Part shown: positions 14,301 through 22,072 of the stretch, one piece after another
Numbering within the stretch: the first letter of the stretch is position 1
Layout of the letters: every line of letters starts with the position of its first letter
DNA from: a virus
DNA length: 36,704 bases
Reading direction: 5' to 3' (one strand)
Virus record (IMG/VR): IMGVR_UViG_3300006735_000006
Span: 1 to 36,704 of that record
Notes under the pieces: generated by a model
Told to the model about the DNA's origin: nothing
The model's database searches: none
What the model saw: the letters and a program-made list of their open reading frames with translations, nothing else
Program-made: the position numbers and the translations under genes

Positions 14301-17300
14301 AAAAGCTTTATGTAATATCTGTGCTGGAAACTTAACATCTATTGTTGCATCATCAGATAATCCCATGCCACCAGAAAATTCACTTTTCTTAAAATAATAT
14401 GATCTATATACATTTTCTGGATTTACCTGGTTTTTAGAATCTAATGTTACATATCCTAAATTTAAATGAGCTAAAGATTTTCCATATGATTTTATAGTTA
14501 TTTTGGTTCCCCTTCTCTGGATCCATTCTAATAGATCATTTTTATATACATTTGGATCATCATGATGCAATTCGTGGTTTAATAAAAATTCAGGTATTTC
14601 TAATATATTATATTCTGATTTAGATATTTTACCTTCAAACCATTTTTCTACTCTTTCACGATCCATCTTGCCACCAAACTTTTCTTTTACCAGCCTTTCA
14701 GCTTTATCATAAAAATCTCCCTGCCTTAATTTTGCTTGATAGCTTACTTGATCCAAAGGTATTTCAGGATGATAACCCCATTCTTCTAATGCATCTCCTG
14801 CCCATCTAATATCTTTTAGTTTAACTTTGTGCATCCAAACATTTTCTTCATAATCATCTCCCATAATTAAACCATGCTGTGTTGCATAGCTATAAGAAGG
14901 TGTGATCCAATCTCCAGGATTTAATTCATTTTCAGGACTATATCTATATATAGTAACTATTTTGTCTGGATTGCCTTGATTTTCTTTAAGAAGCTTTACA
15001 AATTCTAATGTTTCCTGATATGCTTCATTCCCTAATCTTCTTCCAGCATCATCTTCATTATTATCTCTAAATGAATAGGGACTTGCAGATGTGTAATGAA
15101 ATGGTGCATCTAAAATATCTTTAGGTGCAAAAGAATCTTCTCCTATCATATTATGTGCTTGAGGTCCATCTTCTGATGGTCTATGATTACCTTTGTAATT
15201 TAGATCTGGTCCAGTTTTATCACCTGGTGCAACAACTACTGGAATATGTGTATCTTTGTTTTTGTATGCTTGTGTATATCTATTAGCACCATCTGTAAGA
15301 ACAAGCTTGCCTTTATAATATTCTGCTTCTACTGGCTGTTTGATCTGTCTACCTGGCTGTGGATCATCTTCTGCCAATGTTTCAAACCTACTTATTAATT
15401 CTTCTGGATTTCCAAACTCTGTTAATGGAACAAATAAAACTTCTCCTTCTTCTCCATTTGTGTTTTCTACAAATACTGAATTTCCTTCTACTCTTGGATC
15501 TCCTACAACTTCAGCTAATTCTACTTTTTCTTTTACATTTTCTTTAGATCTTTTTATAGCTTGAAATGAATCTGTGTTTTTTTGTTCGTCAATTTCTCTT
15601 TTTATATCTTCTTGTGTTTTAACACCAATGTTTTTTAATAAACCAGCTTTTTGGTAGTATCTTCTGATCTTTGGATCTAACTCATCTTGAAACAATCCAA
15701 TCATTCTTCCTGCATCTTTTACTAAATTGTCAAGCATTAATCTTACTTGACCAGTATATCCTTTATATTTACCAATTTCTTTATTGTAATAATAGTTTTT
15801 ACCTTCATGTTCAAAATATTCTTGTGATGTTCTTCCACCTGTTTGAGATACCTCTAATGTTTTATAGTAGTCATCCCAGATCTTTCTTTCAGCAGATCCC
15901 ATGTTTTTGTATGCCATGCCATATATTTCTTCTAAAACTGTATCAGCATTTGCACCAGTAAACAATTTAACTGCTACTTTATAATGCCCTTCTAATTCTT
16001 TCCATGCTGTAGATCCAAATATATCTATTACATCAGTTTCAGATAATTCATCATAAGGGATTCCCTCACCTTCTATCCACTGTTTTATTTTGCTTATATC
16101 ATGACCTTGTGCTTTTAATTTTTCTATTGTAATGCTCATTGTTTTATCTACTATATCAAGCAATCCTACATTATCAAAAGTATTAGGATTTTGTTTAATT
16201 AAAGCTGTTGCCATATTTAATGCTTGTGCTTTGTTTGCAGAATTTGTAATTCTTTCTTTAGATTTTTTTAATTTTTTTGTTAGGTTTTCTGATCCTTCTT
16301 CTGGTCCTATAAAATCAGGATTATCTCTATCCTCCATTTGTTTTTGCAATTCCTTACCTTCTTTTATTGCACTGTTAAATTCTGCATCATTTTCTTTACG
16401 AGCTTTATTTATTGTTCTTCCTGCTTCTGATTTATTAAATTTTTCATTTTCATAATATGTTGAAGCACCTTGCAATGTAACATTACCTACAGCTGGTATT
16501 GTAAAGGATACAAGCATTTGCATAAATTCTTCAGCTGTTGGGTTTGTCCATTCAAAATCACCTCTTGCTAATTCAGGATCTAAAAATCCATTTTCTGCAA
16601 GAACATGTGTCATATGCCTCATACCTTCACCCATAGGATATTCTTCTAACATTTCTTCTAAAATACCATCATAACCAGCTGATCTTAAATATTGATTAAT
16701 GTTGTTTTTCCACTGAACCTCTGTCCCTGGAAATGTTTTTAAAGGATTCTTTTTAATTATAGCTTGTATTAATGCAGATTTGTATATCATGTCTGCTACT
16801 TGTGTTTTTCTTACCCATTTAAATGCTGGACCAATAATATAATATCCTGTTCTTTCAGATAAAGATTCTACATGCTCTCTTGTTCTTGCAAACTTTTTTG
16901 CTGTATCTTCGTCTAATCCTTCATTGGCTATATATATTTCTGATGTAGCTGGATCAATATTAAAATTAGGTAACATATATTGCATTGTTGTTTTGTCTAC
17001 TTTTGAAACCCATGATCTGTTTCCATCTTTATCTGTTGTAAAAGTTTTAATTCCTTCATTCATTAATATATTAGCACTTGTTACTTTTAATGTTTCATCA
17101 ATAACTTTTCCATATGTTAGCACACCTTTTTTTCTAATTGTTTTTCCCAGCTTTTTTTCTATTGCTTCTCTAACAGTTTTGCTCATTATGGATCCAACAA
17201 CTTCTTTTCCTATCTGATTAGCATATCCAGCAATTCCAAATGATGATGCTATTTCAAGACCAAATGGAATCATGTGTGCCACTGTTTCACCTACAGAACC

Positions 17301-18617
17301 CCAGAATGTAGTGTTATTTTGTTTAGATTGATTTTTCAATATGTATTCATATATAAGCAATGCATCTTCATCACTTATATCTCCACCAGCTCTTAAAGAT
17401 TCTGATGCTTGCCATACTCTATATAATTCACTGTATTCATACCCTGAAGATATATATGGAAGCAATTTTGATGGTTCATTTGTAAATTCTAATATAACAT
17501 CTCCAAGTGATCTTGTAGAATTATAGTCATTCCATATTTTCCATTTTTCAGGATTTTTATTATGATCAGGTTCCATAAAAAGATTACCATTAGGCATAAC
17601 AGGATCTTCTGCCATATATGTTTCTTGATTATATAATCTATATCCACTCCTGTATATTTCTCCTGATATTGCTGAATGTTGATTTAATTCTTCTCTTGTC
17701 ATTCCTGATGTGTCTTTTGTTAAATGATCTATTATTTGTTTTTCATCTTTTAATTCAAGATTTTTTCCTATTTTTACAGGAACAACTTCTCCATAATTAT
17801 ATTCATCTATATTTCTGTTAGCAGAATTTTTAATAGGATGCATTTCAGGTGTTTCATCTTTAATTAAATGATAACCATTATGTGCTTTGCTATCACCAAT
17901 TTGTTCGTAAAGTTTTTTATTTCCAGCTAAATGATCGTGTTGTTCACGAGATCCATCTAATCCCCCAACACCATCTAATAAAGTTTGTTCCCATACTGTT
18001 GCAGGATCATCACCTCTCATGTCATAATGATATTGTTGAGAAAATGTTGGTAACTCTCCATTGTTTAAAGAATCATAATATCCTTGCACTTCTTCTTCAT
18101 GTTTGGCATCTGGATATAATAAACCTTTTCCATAAAGTGGTGCTGACAAAACTAATGATTTTTCAAATGTAGAAAGATCGTTGGTTTTAAATATTTCTGG
18201 TTTTTTGTTTTTATAATATTGTTCTGTTAAAGAAAGTTTTGAGTGAGGATTAAATTTAAAATCTTTTACTTTTGGATCATCTAATTTAATTTTTGGTAAA
18301 ATTGTTCCATCTGTTGCTATAACTTGATCTGGAATTTCAATTTCAGACATTATCCTTTTAAAATCTTTAGATTTTTTAGATCTTTGTGGTAAGTGAAATT
18401 CATGATCAGGATTTGATGTTTGATCATACCACCACTTCCTTATTCTTGCAACAGCTAATTTTTCATCTTTTCTCTCATCATCTGACAAAGATGATATAAC
18501 TGGATGATCTTTTGAACCCAATATTCTTGCTACATGAAAATCGTCTAGCTCTGTCCATGTATCATCAGGCTCAAATAAATAATTTGAATTGTTATATTGT
18601 TTAGGATTGAAACTCAT
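8400..18617 (-). CDS. Giant polyvalent virion/ejected protein, 3405 aa
   Basis: This single uninterrupted frame holds several modules known from phage large polyvalent proteins. A ParB/sulfiredoxin-like segment ending TDGANRYTQAY...HIPVVV lies at about 1040-1125. An ADP-ribosyltransferase-like module (IYRYSP...PGDWITPSYSYATQHG...DIRWAGDALEEWGYHPE) is at about 1185-1285. A widespread phage module (NIAHVRYTIRK, FIEELQSDYEQQ, LALKSIMK...DRIQFAT) is at about 1550-1680. YMKHAQERN with GSGKTEKQ is near 2500, the PLxRFG-like VPLKGLGG near 2600, and an LPD38-like region (FSNAGIQGSAKLLYSYAKNP...) near 3030-3100. Such proteins are carried in the capsid and injected, where the modules modify or defend against host functions. 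The ATG overlaps the upstream stop (TAATG). No polymerase motif is seen. Confidence 0.8.
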   Translation of the reverse strand: MSFNPKQYNNSNYLFEPDDTWTELDDFHVARILGSKDHPVISSLSDDERKDEKLAVARIRKWWYDQTSNPDHEFHLPQRSKKSKDFKRIMSEIEIPDQVIATDGTILPKIKLDDPKVKDFKFNPHSKLSLTEQYYKNKKPEIFKTNDLSTFEKSLVLSAPLYGKGLLYPDAKHEEEVQGYYDSLNNGELPTFSQQYHYDMRGDDPATVWEQTLLDGVGGLDGSREQHDHLAGNKKLYEQIGDSKAHNGYHLIKDETPEMHPIKNSANRNIDEYNYGEVVPVKIGKNLELKDEKQIIDHLTKDTSGMTREELNQHSAISGEIYRSGYRLYNQETYMAEDPVMPNGNLFMEPDHNKNPEKWKIWNDYNSTRSLGDVILEFTNEPSKLLPYISSGYEYSELYRVWQASESLRAGGDISDEDALLIYEYILKNQSKQNNTTFWGSVGETVAHMIPFGLEIASSFGIAGYANQIGKEVVGSIMSKTVREAIEKKLGKTIRKKGVLTYGKVIDETLKVTSANILMNEGIKTFTTDKDGNRSWVSKVDKTTMQYMLPNFNIDPATSEIYIANEGLDEDTAKKFARTREHVESLSERTGYYIIGPAFKWVRKTQVADMIYKSALIQAIIKKNPLKTFPGTEVQWKNNINQYLRSAGYDGILEEMLEEYPMGEGMRHMTHVLAENGFLDPELARGDFEWTNPTAEEFMQMLVSFTIPAVGNVTLQGASTYYENEKFNKSEAGRTINKARKENDAEFNSAIKEGKELQKQMEDRDNPDFIGPEEGSENLTKKLKKSKERITNSANKAQALNMATALIKQNPNTFDNVGLLDIVDKTMSITIEKLKAQGHDISKIKQWIEGEGIPYDELSETDVIDIFGSTAWKELEGHYKVAVKLFTGANADTVLEEIYGMAYKNMGSAERKIWDDYYKTLEVSQTGGRTSQEYFEHEGKNYYYNKEIGKYKGYTGQVRLMLDNLVKDAGRMIGLFQDELDPKIRRYYQKAGLLKNIGVKTQEDIKREIDEQKNTDSFQAIKRSKENVKEKVELAEVVGDPRVEGNSVFVENTNGEEGEVLFVPLTEFGNPEELISRFETLAEDDPQPGRQIKQPVEAEYYKGKLVLTDGANRYTQAYKNKDTHIPVVVAPGDKTGPDLNYKGNHRPSEDGPQAHNMIGEDSFAPKDILDAPFHYTSASPYSFRDNNEDDAGRRLGNEAYQETLEFVKLLKENQGNPDKIVTIYRYSPENELNPGDWITPSYSYATQHGLIMGDDYEENVWMHKVKLKDIRWAGDALEEWGYHPEIPLDQVSYQAKLRQGDFYDKAERLVKEKFGGKMDRERVEKWFEGKISKSEYNILEIPEFLLNHELHHDDPNVYKNDLLEWIQRRGTKITIKSYGKSLAHLNLGYVTLDSKNQVNPENVYRSYYFKKSEFSGGMGLSDDATIDVKFPAQILHKAFLMNEELTVEDLKSEDMYWAGNDKTLSDALQEIQILQKLMKTGAVSFEDIAENNIFRLVAEHKVDFSPDADGVDIMWNLELNKMIDNGMLSKLAPYSSIRLGGDDVIEYGVFTVHTPNYEKKMDLDYENHGLGKNIAHVRYTIRKIADKNGNLKRILFIEELQSDYEQQVGSDISKFKGVEKFQEKEGFEPGKFDIQQTPYRNMAWVSLALKSIMKTAGQMNVDRIQFATAEEIALQNYAWDYASEVKWIAPAEKQWGSEIYDPANWTIRKLDTDDGRSVEWAVEPKEDLAREYPSLASWANNASTIVRNVKGENVEPRDVFQVFVFDLLLPAQKTHGPKYEVWAYDKDGKETEHKNLTEMQLSQLGSDIANKIKNNEGQTTIKYVDTKDLFQYKNPFKLRNAFNNLYLGDGMASWERMYIDLGILDNEAYNLTAVLDVQDFNRGIKETLLNTKNEDQLMYDNTNLLSNLIEGLEIINEEFKRLDPESKIKINHEYGATKFEPGTAVFEQDTYVGGLNAWTKSWLHKLGVDSQLELQSKIDQLKEIQSTAGKGVIPYYIKYKDKRGNNVSGMLLLEDYGINLGYVHFMEMSEGFYSNMILSTGQEYGSFRNPEKKDGDLFMNSWIDIDYNTQRAIEGGVQGANNLVKEYTGDYQNIPAGFLINSVKAPEGEQLLATKSHYANVYTKRIPSDLKKLQKLIPFEFQNDFVVIDERRSELKGAKSIGEAKQIEKAYSIFLDNVAYQDGYGPEPFQALNLDIGFLSRQFMQLVSNNAIDTQKETSVRQLIMAFYPHIFEQIKKGSEEFDNTGRSDQWDDMIREVKDIFTIEWTGEEFQLNMKLPTQGYDNTTQRAINTLVSEWGFFESDPDYTGDYPDMDSEDLMWSNGMPDPENSVEGQSMHYADEQAVMINDEIMIGLSAFRPGDLGIERPTNKKTPEGKKTLAYERNPRINIEVDKELRDIIWNTNLPSFQLNVNKDKIMNSEDIFIDDASAWQWWLHRIQDEMIRMKVVQEEIGMIPDELDAYMKHELLPGKTAEKIDLFRKNTISPFIKRMKELGIGIQELGDYLYMKHAQERNKHILEKHGKENGSGKTEKQIKDYFAMISPEKLKLYEEFAEQEDDGSGIAPGVYAIAEETLEMLYMNGIISQDSFDEMQDMYQYYVPLKGLGGKKGSMFMGQGRKYTVTGSGIIGAKGRESSADNPLVQIFADRESAISLIEKNNVLKAFYNLVEKYPTNLWSKPRGKRVMPVYKKLPSGEETVSDTFDEEGNTLFMPLDQNLRGNQIEVRIDGKAKIIEIKDDLLLASLRGPNKNSSKGLELIYKGFSVFNTFFRSVNTSLRLKFIITNFQRDAQTAGINMTESLGFKSILNVYKNLGSSIRGIYRASRGKKEKTGFNYIYFKDLTKLTRTWILANIDKEKIDPKDVPSGVMEEIESLGGVKPGDVMEFGLGQDAEMVYNKKTKTSTQKINYYFIPEDLKKLALTGKAKPRVQERAGGWEYWYNQFKLNGGKVGWMDQMTVEDKLADLEKQISILEGKGKTKQIFAQMGQFVEDVNMSVENGIRLMVFREMVEQGNSKEKSAQFAKNLTVNFNKKGTWGAFFNRLWVFSNAGIQGSAKLLYSYAKNPKAKKMLNGLVIAGFFQSLINRLLAPDEWDNKVDDYQKDNMFLLTIPGTEKYGSMKVGYGLNAFWSTGVILEDILAGQEWYQELLGLEAGSGTTFERGFKRFLKAVDQGFNPIGSMNMFTPTILQPIAQINKTHESGHGGVNWMGSPIYKTSFPGQPDLFQHESYFKGVYPTSRDATRALYEATSNEKGFGGVDLNPEKIDHFMRAYGGGLTKDFMDATNFAYEGIKNGELVAPDNYPLLDVFVQEGHGWDQQSTFFEIYDRSKVYAYGKQEIMRFYRTGAGAVEKGTLDKKVYKQRVRAFRKNQKELTGEDIMMNPYNPKQGEGKKVKAKPVDSGSKKSYLDYLD

Positions 18618-20152
18618 TATTTAGATTTTTTAGATGTGATTTTTTTCCACATTTTTTTAACAGGATCCCACCCTGCTTTTATTGCTTCTTTTATATCTAT
18701 GGTATCGTCTGGCTTCCAATTTTTATCCTTATAACTTAAAGCTCTTTTTTCTTTTTTGTTTCCCTTTTCTTTTTTAGGCTTTTCTTTTTTAGTTTTATCT
18801 TTTTTAGGTTTATCTTTTACTGGTTTATCTTTTTTAGGTTTACTTGTTTTTTCTACAGATTCTCCAGAAAAATATTCTTCTGAACTTACATCACGAGATT
18901 CACCTTCTTCGTCATCTTGTATAGTATAAGTTTTCTTTTCTTTAGTTTTAACTGATTTCTTTTCCTTGATTTTAACTGATTTCTTTTTATCTTTTTTAGT
19001 TTTTAATTGTCCATCTTCTCCATATATATCTTTATACATAACTGCATCAGGATAATTACTATGATATTTTCCAGATGTATTTACCCATTGACCTGTTGCA
19101 GGATCCCACACAACATCATAATCACTTTTAAGCAAATGTCCACCAGGTGTATTGTTCAACACATCCATTTTTAATTTGTTGTTTTCTCTAAATTGTTTTT
19201 CTTTATACTCTTTAGATCCAACTGTTGGATTTGCATTACTACTTGGTGCTTCCTCTTTTTCTATAGCAAAATAATTATTTTTTAAAAACTCGTCTTTTGT
19301 TATTCTTTTTCCATCTACTATCAAATATCCATCCCCTGGCATATCTAATATCTTTTGTTTAAATTCATCAGTAAGATTAGGAATTTTTTCTGTTATTATT
19401 GTGTCCATCTTTTTATTTTCAGATGATTTACCTTTATGGTGTTCTATAGCATCATCCATATCTTTCAGCTTTTGTGCTAATATTTTTTTCTCTCCTTCAT
19501 CTTCAGTATTTTCAAAAAGCTCTAATAATGTATTTCTGCTTTTTATTAGCTTATCTGAATCCATGTTTTGATATTCTATTCTTTGTGTGGCTCTATCTTC
19601 TGTATAGCCTTTTACCATTTCATTATCTAATACTTTTTTTTCTTCTAAATCTTTTTCTTTTTGGATGTTTTCTTTGTTTTGATTTTCTACATAAGTTTTA
19701 TGTTTTTCTACTTTTTTCATTAGATCTTGTTCATCCTTACCATAAACATATGATCCATCTTCCATCTTTTGATGAAATGGAAATTTTGATTTCATTTTTT
19801 CATGTGCAAGATAATTATCCATTGCTTCTTTGTTTTCAAAATCTTTTTTATTTTTTCCAATACCTACATAATATTTTCCATCTTTACCTTTCCTACCTCT
19901 ACCTGCTATGGCTAAACCTATACCTGCTAATGCTCCTAAACCTCCTATAACATCTGATGGTCCACCAGATCCAGATCCACCACCAGATCCTGATCCTGAT
20001 CCAGGTGATTTTACAGATTGTGCTGGTGGTATCTTTGCATTATATCCAACACTATTAGATACTATACTATCCACCATTCCATCCCAAGAAGATGGTAATG
20101 ATGATCTTATACTTTCATAAGACATATTTTCTATTTTTTTCTTTTTAGCCAT
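18617..20152 (-). CDS. Probable internal virion/ejection protein, 511 aa, low-complexity ends
   Basis: After a short N-terminal region comes a Gly/Ser linker (SPGSGSGSGGGSGSGG), then a hydrophobic glycine-rich segment (IGGLGALAGIGLAIAG, about 69-84) that could insert in a membrane. A central helical, charged part follows, and the C-terminal 130 residues are dominated by Lys-rich repeats (KDKPKKDKTKKEKPKKEK). The segment VVWDPATGQWVNTSGKYH (about 355-372) is the only globular-looking motif. AGGAG precedes the ATG. Directly upstream of the giant protein and downstream of another glycine-rich protein, it is probably part of the ejectosome, but this is inferred from position and composition. Confidence 0.6.
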   Translation of the reverse strand: MAKKKKIENMSYESIRSSLPSSWDGMVDSIVSNSVGYNAKIPPAQSVKSPGSGSGSGGGSGSGGPSDVIGGLGALAGIGLAIAGRGRKGKDGKYYVGIGKNKKDFENKEAMDNYLAHEKMKSKFPFHQKMEDGSYVYGKDEQDLMKKVEKHKTYVENQNKENIQKEKDLEEKKVLDNEMVKGYTEDRATQRIEYQNMDSDKLIKSRNTLLELFENTEDEGEKKILAQKLKDMDDAIEHHKGKSSENKKMDTIITEKIPNLTDEFKQKILDMPGDGYLIVDGKRITKDEFLKNNYFAIEKEEAPSSNANPTVGSKEYKEKQFRENNKLKMDVLNNTPGGHLLKSDYDVVWDPATGQWVNTSGKYHSNYPDAVMYKDIYGEDGQLKTKKDKKKSVKIKEKKSVKTKEKKTYTIQDDEEGESRDVSSEEYFSGESVEKTSKPKKDKPVKDKPKKDKTKKEKPKKEKGNKKEKRALSYKDKNWKPDDTIDIKEAIKAGWDPVKKMWKKITSKKSK

Positions 20153-20164
20153 TAAATTCTCCTG

Positions 20165-20680
20165 TTATTTCCCAAATATATCTAAATTAGCTATTGAACC
20201 AGCTGATCCCAGTAGATCTCCTAATAATCCACCACCACTGTTTTGTGCATTAGCTTGTGCTATATTCATTAATCTGTTAGATCTCATCATTCCATATTCA
20301 CCTAATTGATCTTGTGCTTTTAATTTACTCATTTCATTTGCCATTGATATTCTTCTTGCTTCGTCTGCTAAATATGATAATGTATCACGATCTGTTCTTC
20401 TCATTAGCTCCTGTGTTACAATAGATGAACCTAAACCCTGTCCCATCATTCTTCCTTGGGTTGCCATGTTTTGCATATTCATACTTTGATATGCTGACCT
20501 TCCCATAGTTTGTTGCAGATCAGCTACAGGTATTGTCCCAGATTTAGATCTTGCTTTTAATTGTTTTTCAAAATTTATTTCTTCATCTGTTCTAATTTCT
20601 CTTAATTTATCTGGAGATCCACCAAACAATCCTGATACTGCTCCCATAATCCCCATAATTCCTTTTGCACCTAATGGCAT
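20165..20680 (-). CDS. Probable small internal virion protein, 171 aa
   Basis: The ATG at 20678-20680 (MPLGAKGIMGIMGAVSGLFG) is chosen because GAAGGAGG lies upstream. A longer frame would overlap the preceding gene. A glycine-rich hydrophobic N-terminus, a Gln/Met-rich helical middle (QQTMGRSAYQSMNMQNMATQ) with EARRISMANEMSK, and a glycine-rich end (GGGLLGDLLGSAGSIANL) make up the protein. This composition is typical of small membrane-interacting ejection proteins of podoviruses. The upstream gene stops only two bases before the start codon. Confidence 0.6.
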   Translation of the reverse strand: MPLGAKGIMGIMGAVSGLFGGSPDKLREIRTDEEINFEKQLKARSKSGTIPVADLQQTMGRSAYQSMNMQNMATQGRMMGQGLGSSIVTQELMRRTDRDTLSYLADEARRISMANEMSKLKAQDQLGEYGMMRSNRLMNIAQANAQNSGGGLLGDLLGSAGSIANLDIFGK

Positions 20681-20681
20681 A

Positions 20682-21923
20682 TTAATATCCTCCTTCTTGA
20701 ACATTGCTTCTAATTTCTGTTTCTATCTGAAATGTTAGATCATTATCTAAAAAATCATCAGCTATTTTATCTGTATGATCGTGGAATTTTGACATATAAA
20801 ATTCACCTAATTTTGGATCTGAACTCATTAACACCATAGCTAATGCATAATAAGGTAAAACTTTTTGATGATGTTTATTTATTGTTGGTCCATATTTTGT
20901 TCTATAGTTTCTATATAACATAGTGTCTGCAAAAAACACAGGTATCGTATGTGCTGTTGCATGAGCTGAAGCATTCCAATCTATAATTCTTAAACCTTGG
21001 ACACCTCTATCAAATCTTATTTCTCTTTGCCCTGCTCCACCAATTTCACCAATAGTAGATAATGTTGTTGGTGATTTTGCAAAAGGAATAAGCTCATCTA
21101 TATCAGTGTTATTTATTGTCCCTGTATATTTTATATCTATACCACCATAAGTTAATAATTTTTTATTTGTTTCTGTCCAAGTTTCACTATTTAAAACACA
21201 AGTTTTTTGTGTTGTATGACCTCCACTACCAGAACATGTTCCTGCACTTGTTCCATATCTAACTTCATATTCTTTATCTTGAGCTTGTCTATCCCATCTT
21301 GAAACAGAGGTGTTGTAATAATACATATCTGTTAATATTTTTTCACCATTCCAAAAATCTGCAAATTCTTTATCAGCATGTGGCTCTACCCATAATATTT
21401 TTTGTTCCCATACAGGATATGTAGCTGGATCTAATGCATCATCTGCTCCATTATAAGATCCAAAATAAGATCTTAATAATAAATGATCACTTGTTTCTCT
21501 ACCTTCGTATGCTATTCTTATTTTTGTATTAGATTCTAATTTAACATTAAATTGTATAATTCTTTCTCCCAGCATATTCCAGTGTGTTGGTGAGCCTTCA
21601 TCCATTGCTTCAGAATCTACATTCGTTGCATTCATATTTAATATAGAATCAGATGAATTTTGCCTTATAAGTTTTCTTGCTCCACAATACACTGCTTTAA
21701 TTTTTCCAACATATTGAGGTAATAATATTTGATTAGTATTGTTTTCCCATTTTAAACCAGTAGATCTTTTTAAAATACCTTCAGATATACCAGCTTTTTG
21801 GATTATTGTTTCTTCTGCTTCCATAAGAAACTCTTTGATCATTGTTCTTGGTGTTTCTTTAGTAACTAACCCACCTAATGTTAAAACCTGATCTGTTAAT
21901 CTTTTCCACGATTTATAATACAT
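20682..21923 (-). CDS. Tail or head-tail adaptor-like structural protein, 413 aa
   Basis: The N-terminal 80 residues (KEFLMEAEETIIQKAGISEG... LLPQYVGKIKAVYC) resemble the start of podovirus tail-adaptor proteins, with a helical pair followed by a beta domain. Most of the rest is beta-rich. A short cysteine-bearing insertion (CSGSGGHTTQKTCVLNSETW, about 233-252) may form a disulfide-stabilised loop. AGGAG precedes the ATG. It lies between the nozzle-like protein and the ejection proteins. I do not recognise the precise family. Confidence 0.6.
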   Translation of the reverse strand: MYYKSWKRLTDQVLTLGGLVTKETPRTMIKEFLMEAEETIIQKAGISEGILKRSTGLKWENNTNQILLPQYVGKIKAVYCGARKLIRQNSSDSILNMNATNVDSEAMDEGSPTHWNMLGERIIQFNVKLESNTKIRIAYEGRETSDHLLLRSYFGSYNGADDALDPATYPVWEQKILWVEPHADKEFADFWNGEKILTDMYYYNTSVSRWDRQAQDKEYEVRYGTSAGTCSGSGGHTTQKTCVLNSETWTETNKKLLTYGGIDIKYTGTINNTDIDELIPFAKSPTTLSTIGEIGGAGQREIRFDRGVQGLRIIDWNASAHATAHTIPVFFADTMLYRNYRTKYGPTINKHHQKVLPYYALAMVLMSSDPKLGEFYMSKFHDHTDKIADDFLDNDLTFQIETEIRSNVQEGGY

Positions 21924-21931
21924 AAATTCTC

Positions 21932-22072
21932 CTAATGACTATGATTTTCTAGTTGTTCTATTTTTTTTTCTAATATATACATTTTATTTTTAAGGTTTGC
22001 TATTTCCCTTTCAAGAAATGTTATTAATTTTCCATTTGTTCCATCATTTGGTTTTAATCCAATATTACTCAT
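21932..22072 (-). CDS. Coiled-coil microprotein, 46 aa, between tail genes
   Basis: The ATG at 22070-22072 overlaps the end of the 1194-residue gene by eight bases and the frame ends at 21932, nine bases before the next gene with its AGGAG site. The product begins MSNIGLKPNDGTNGKLITFL and becomes a coiled coil (EREIANLKNKMYILEKKIEQ). No good ribosome site is seen, so it would depend on coupling. It may trimerise or staple tail proteins, as small coiled-coil tail components do, but this is inference. Confidence 0.6.
   Translation of the reverse strand: MSNIGLKPNDGTNGKLITFLEREIANLKNKMYILEKKIEQLENHSH

Noticed and set aside
8400-18617. Giant protein as an N4-type virion RNA polymerase
   Set aside because: The size is similar, but I could not find the T/DxxGR motif or other single-subunit polymerase signatures, while several polyvalent-protein motifs are present.
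18775-18850. Repeats near 18.8 kb as a CRISPR-like array
   Set aside because: They are imperfect, have no spacers and encode Lys-rich units in frame within a long gene.
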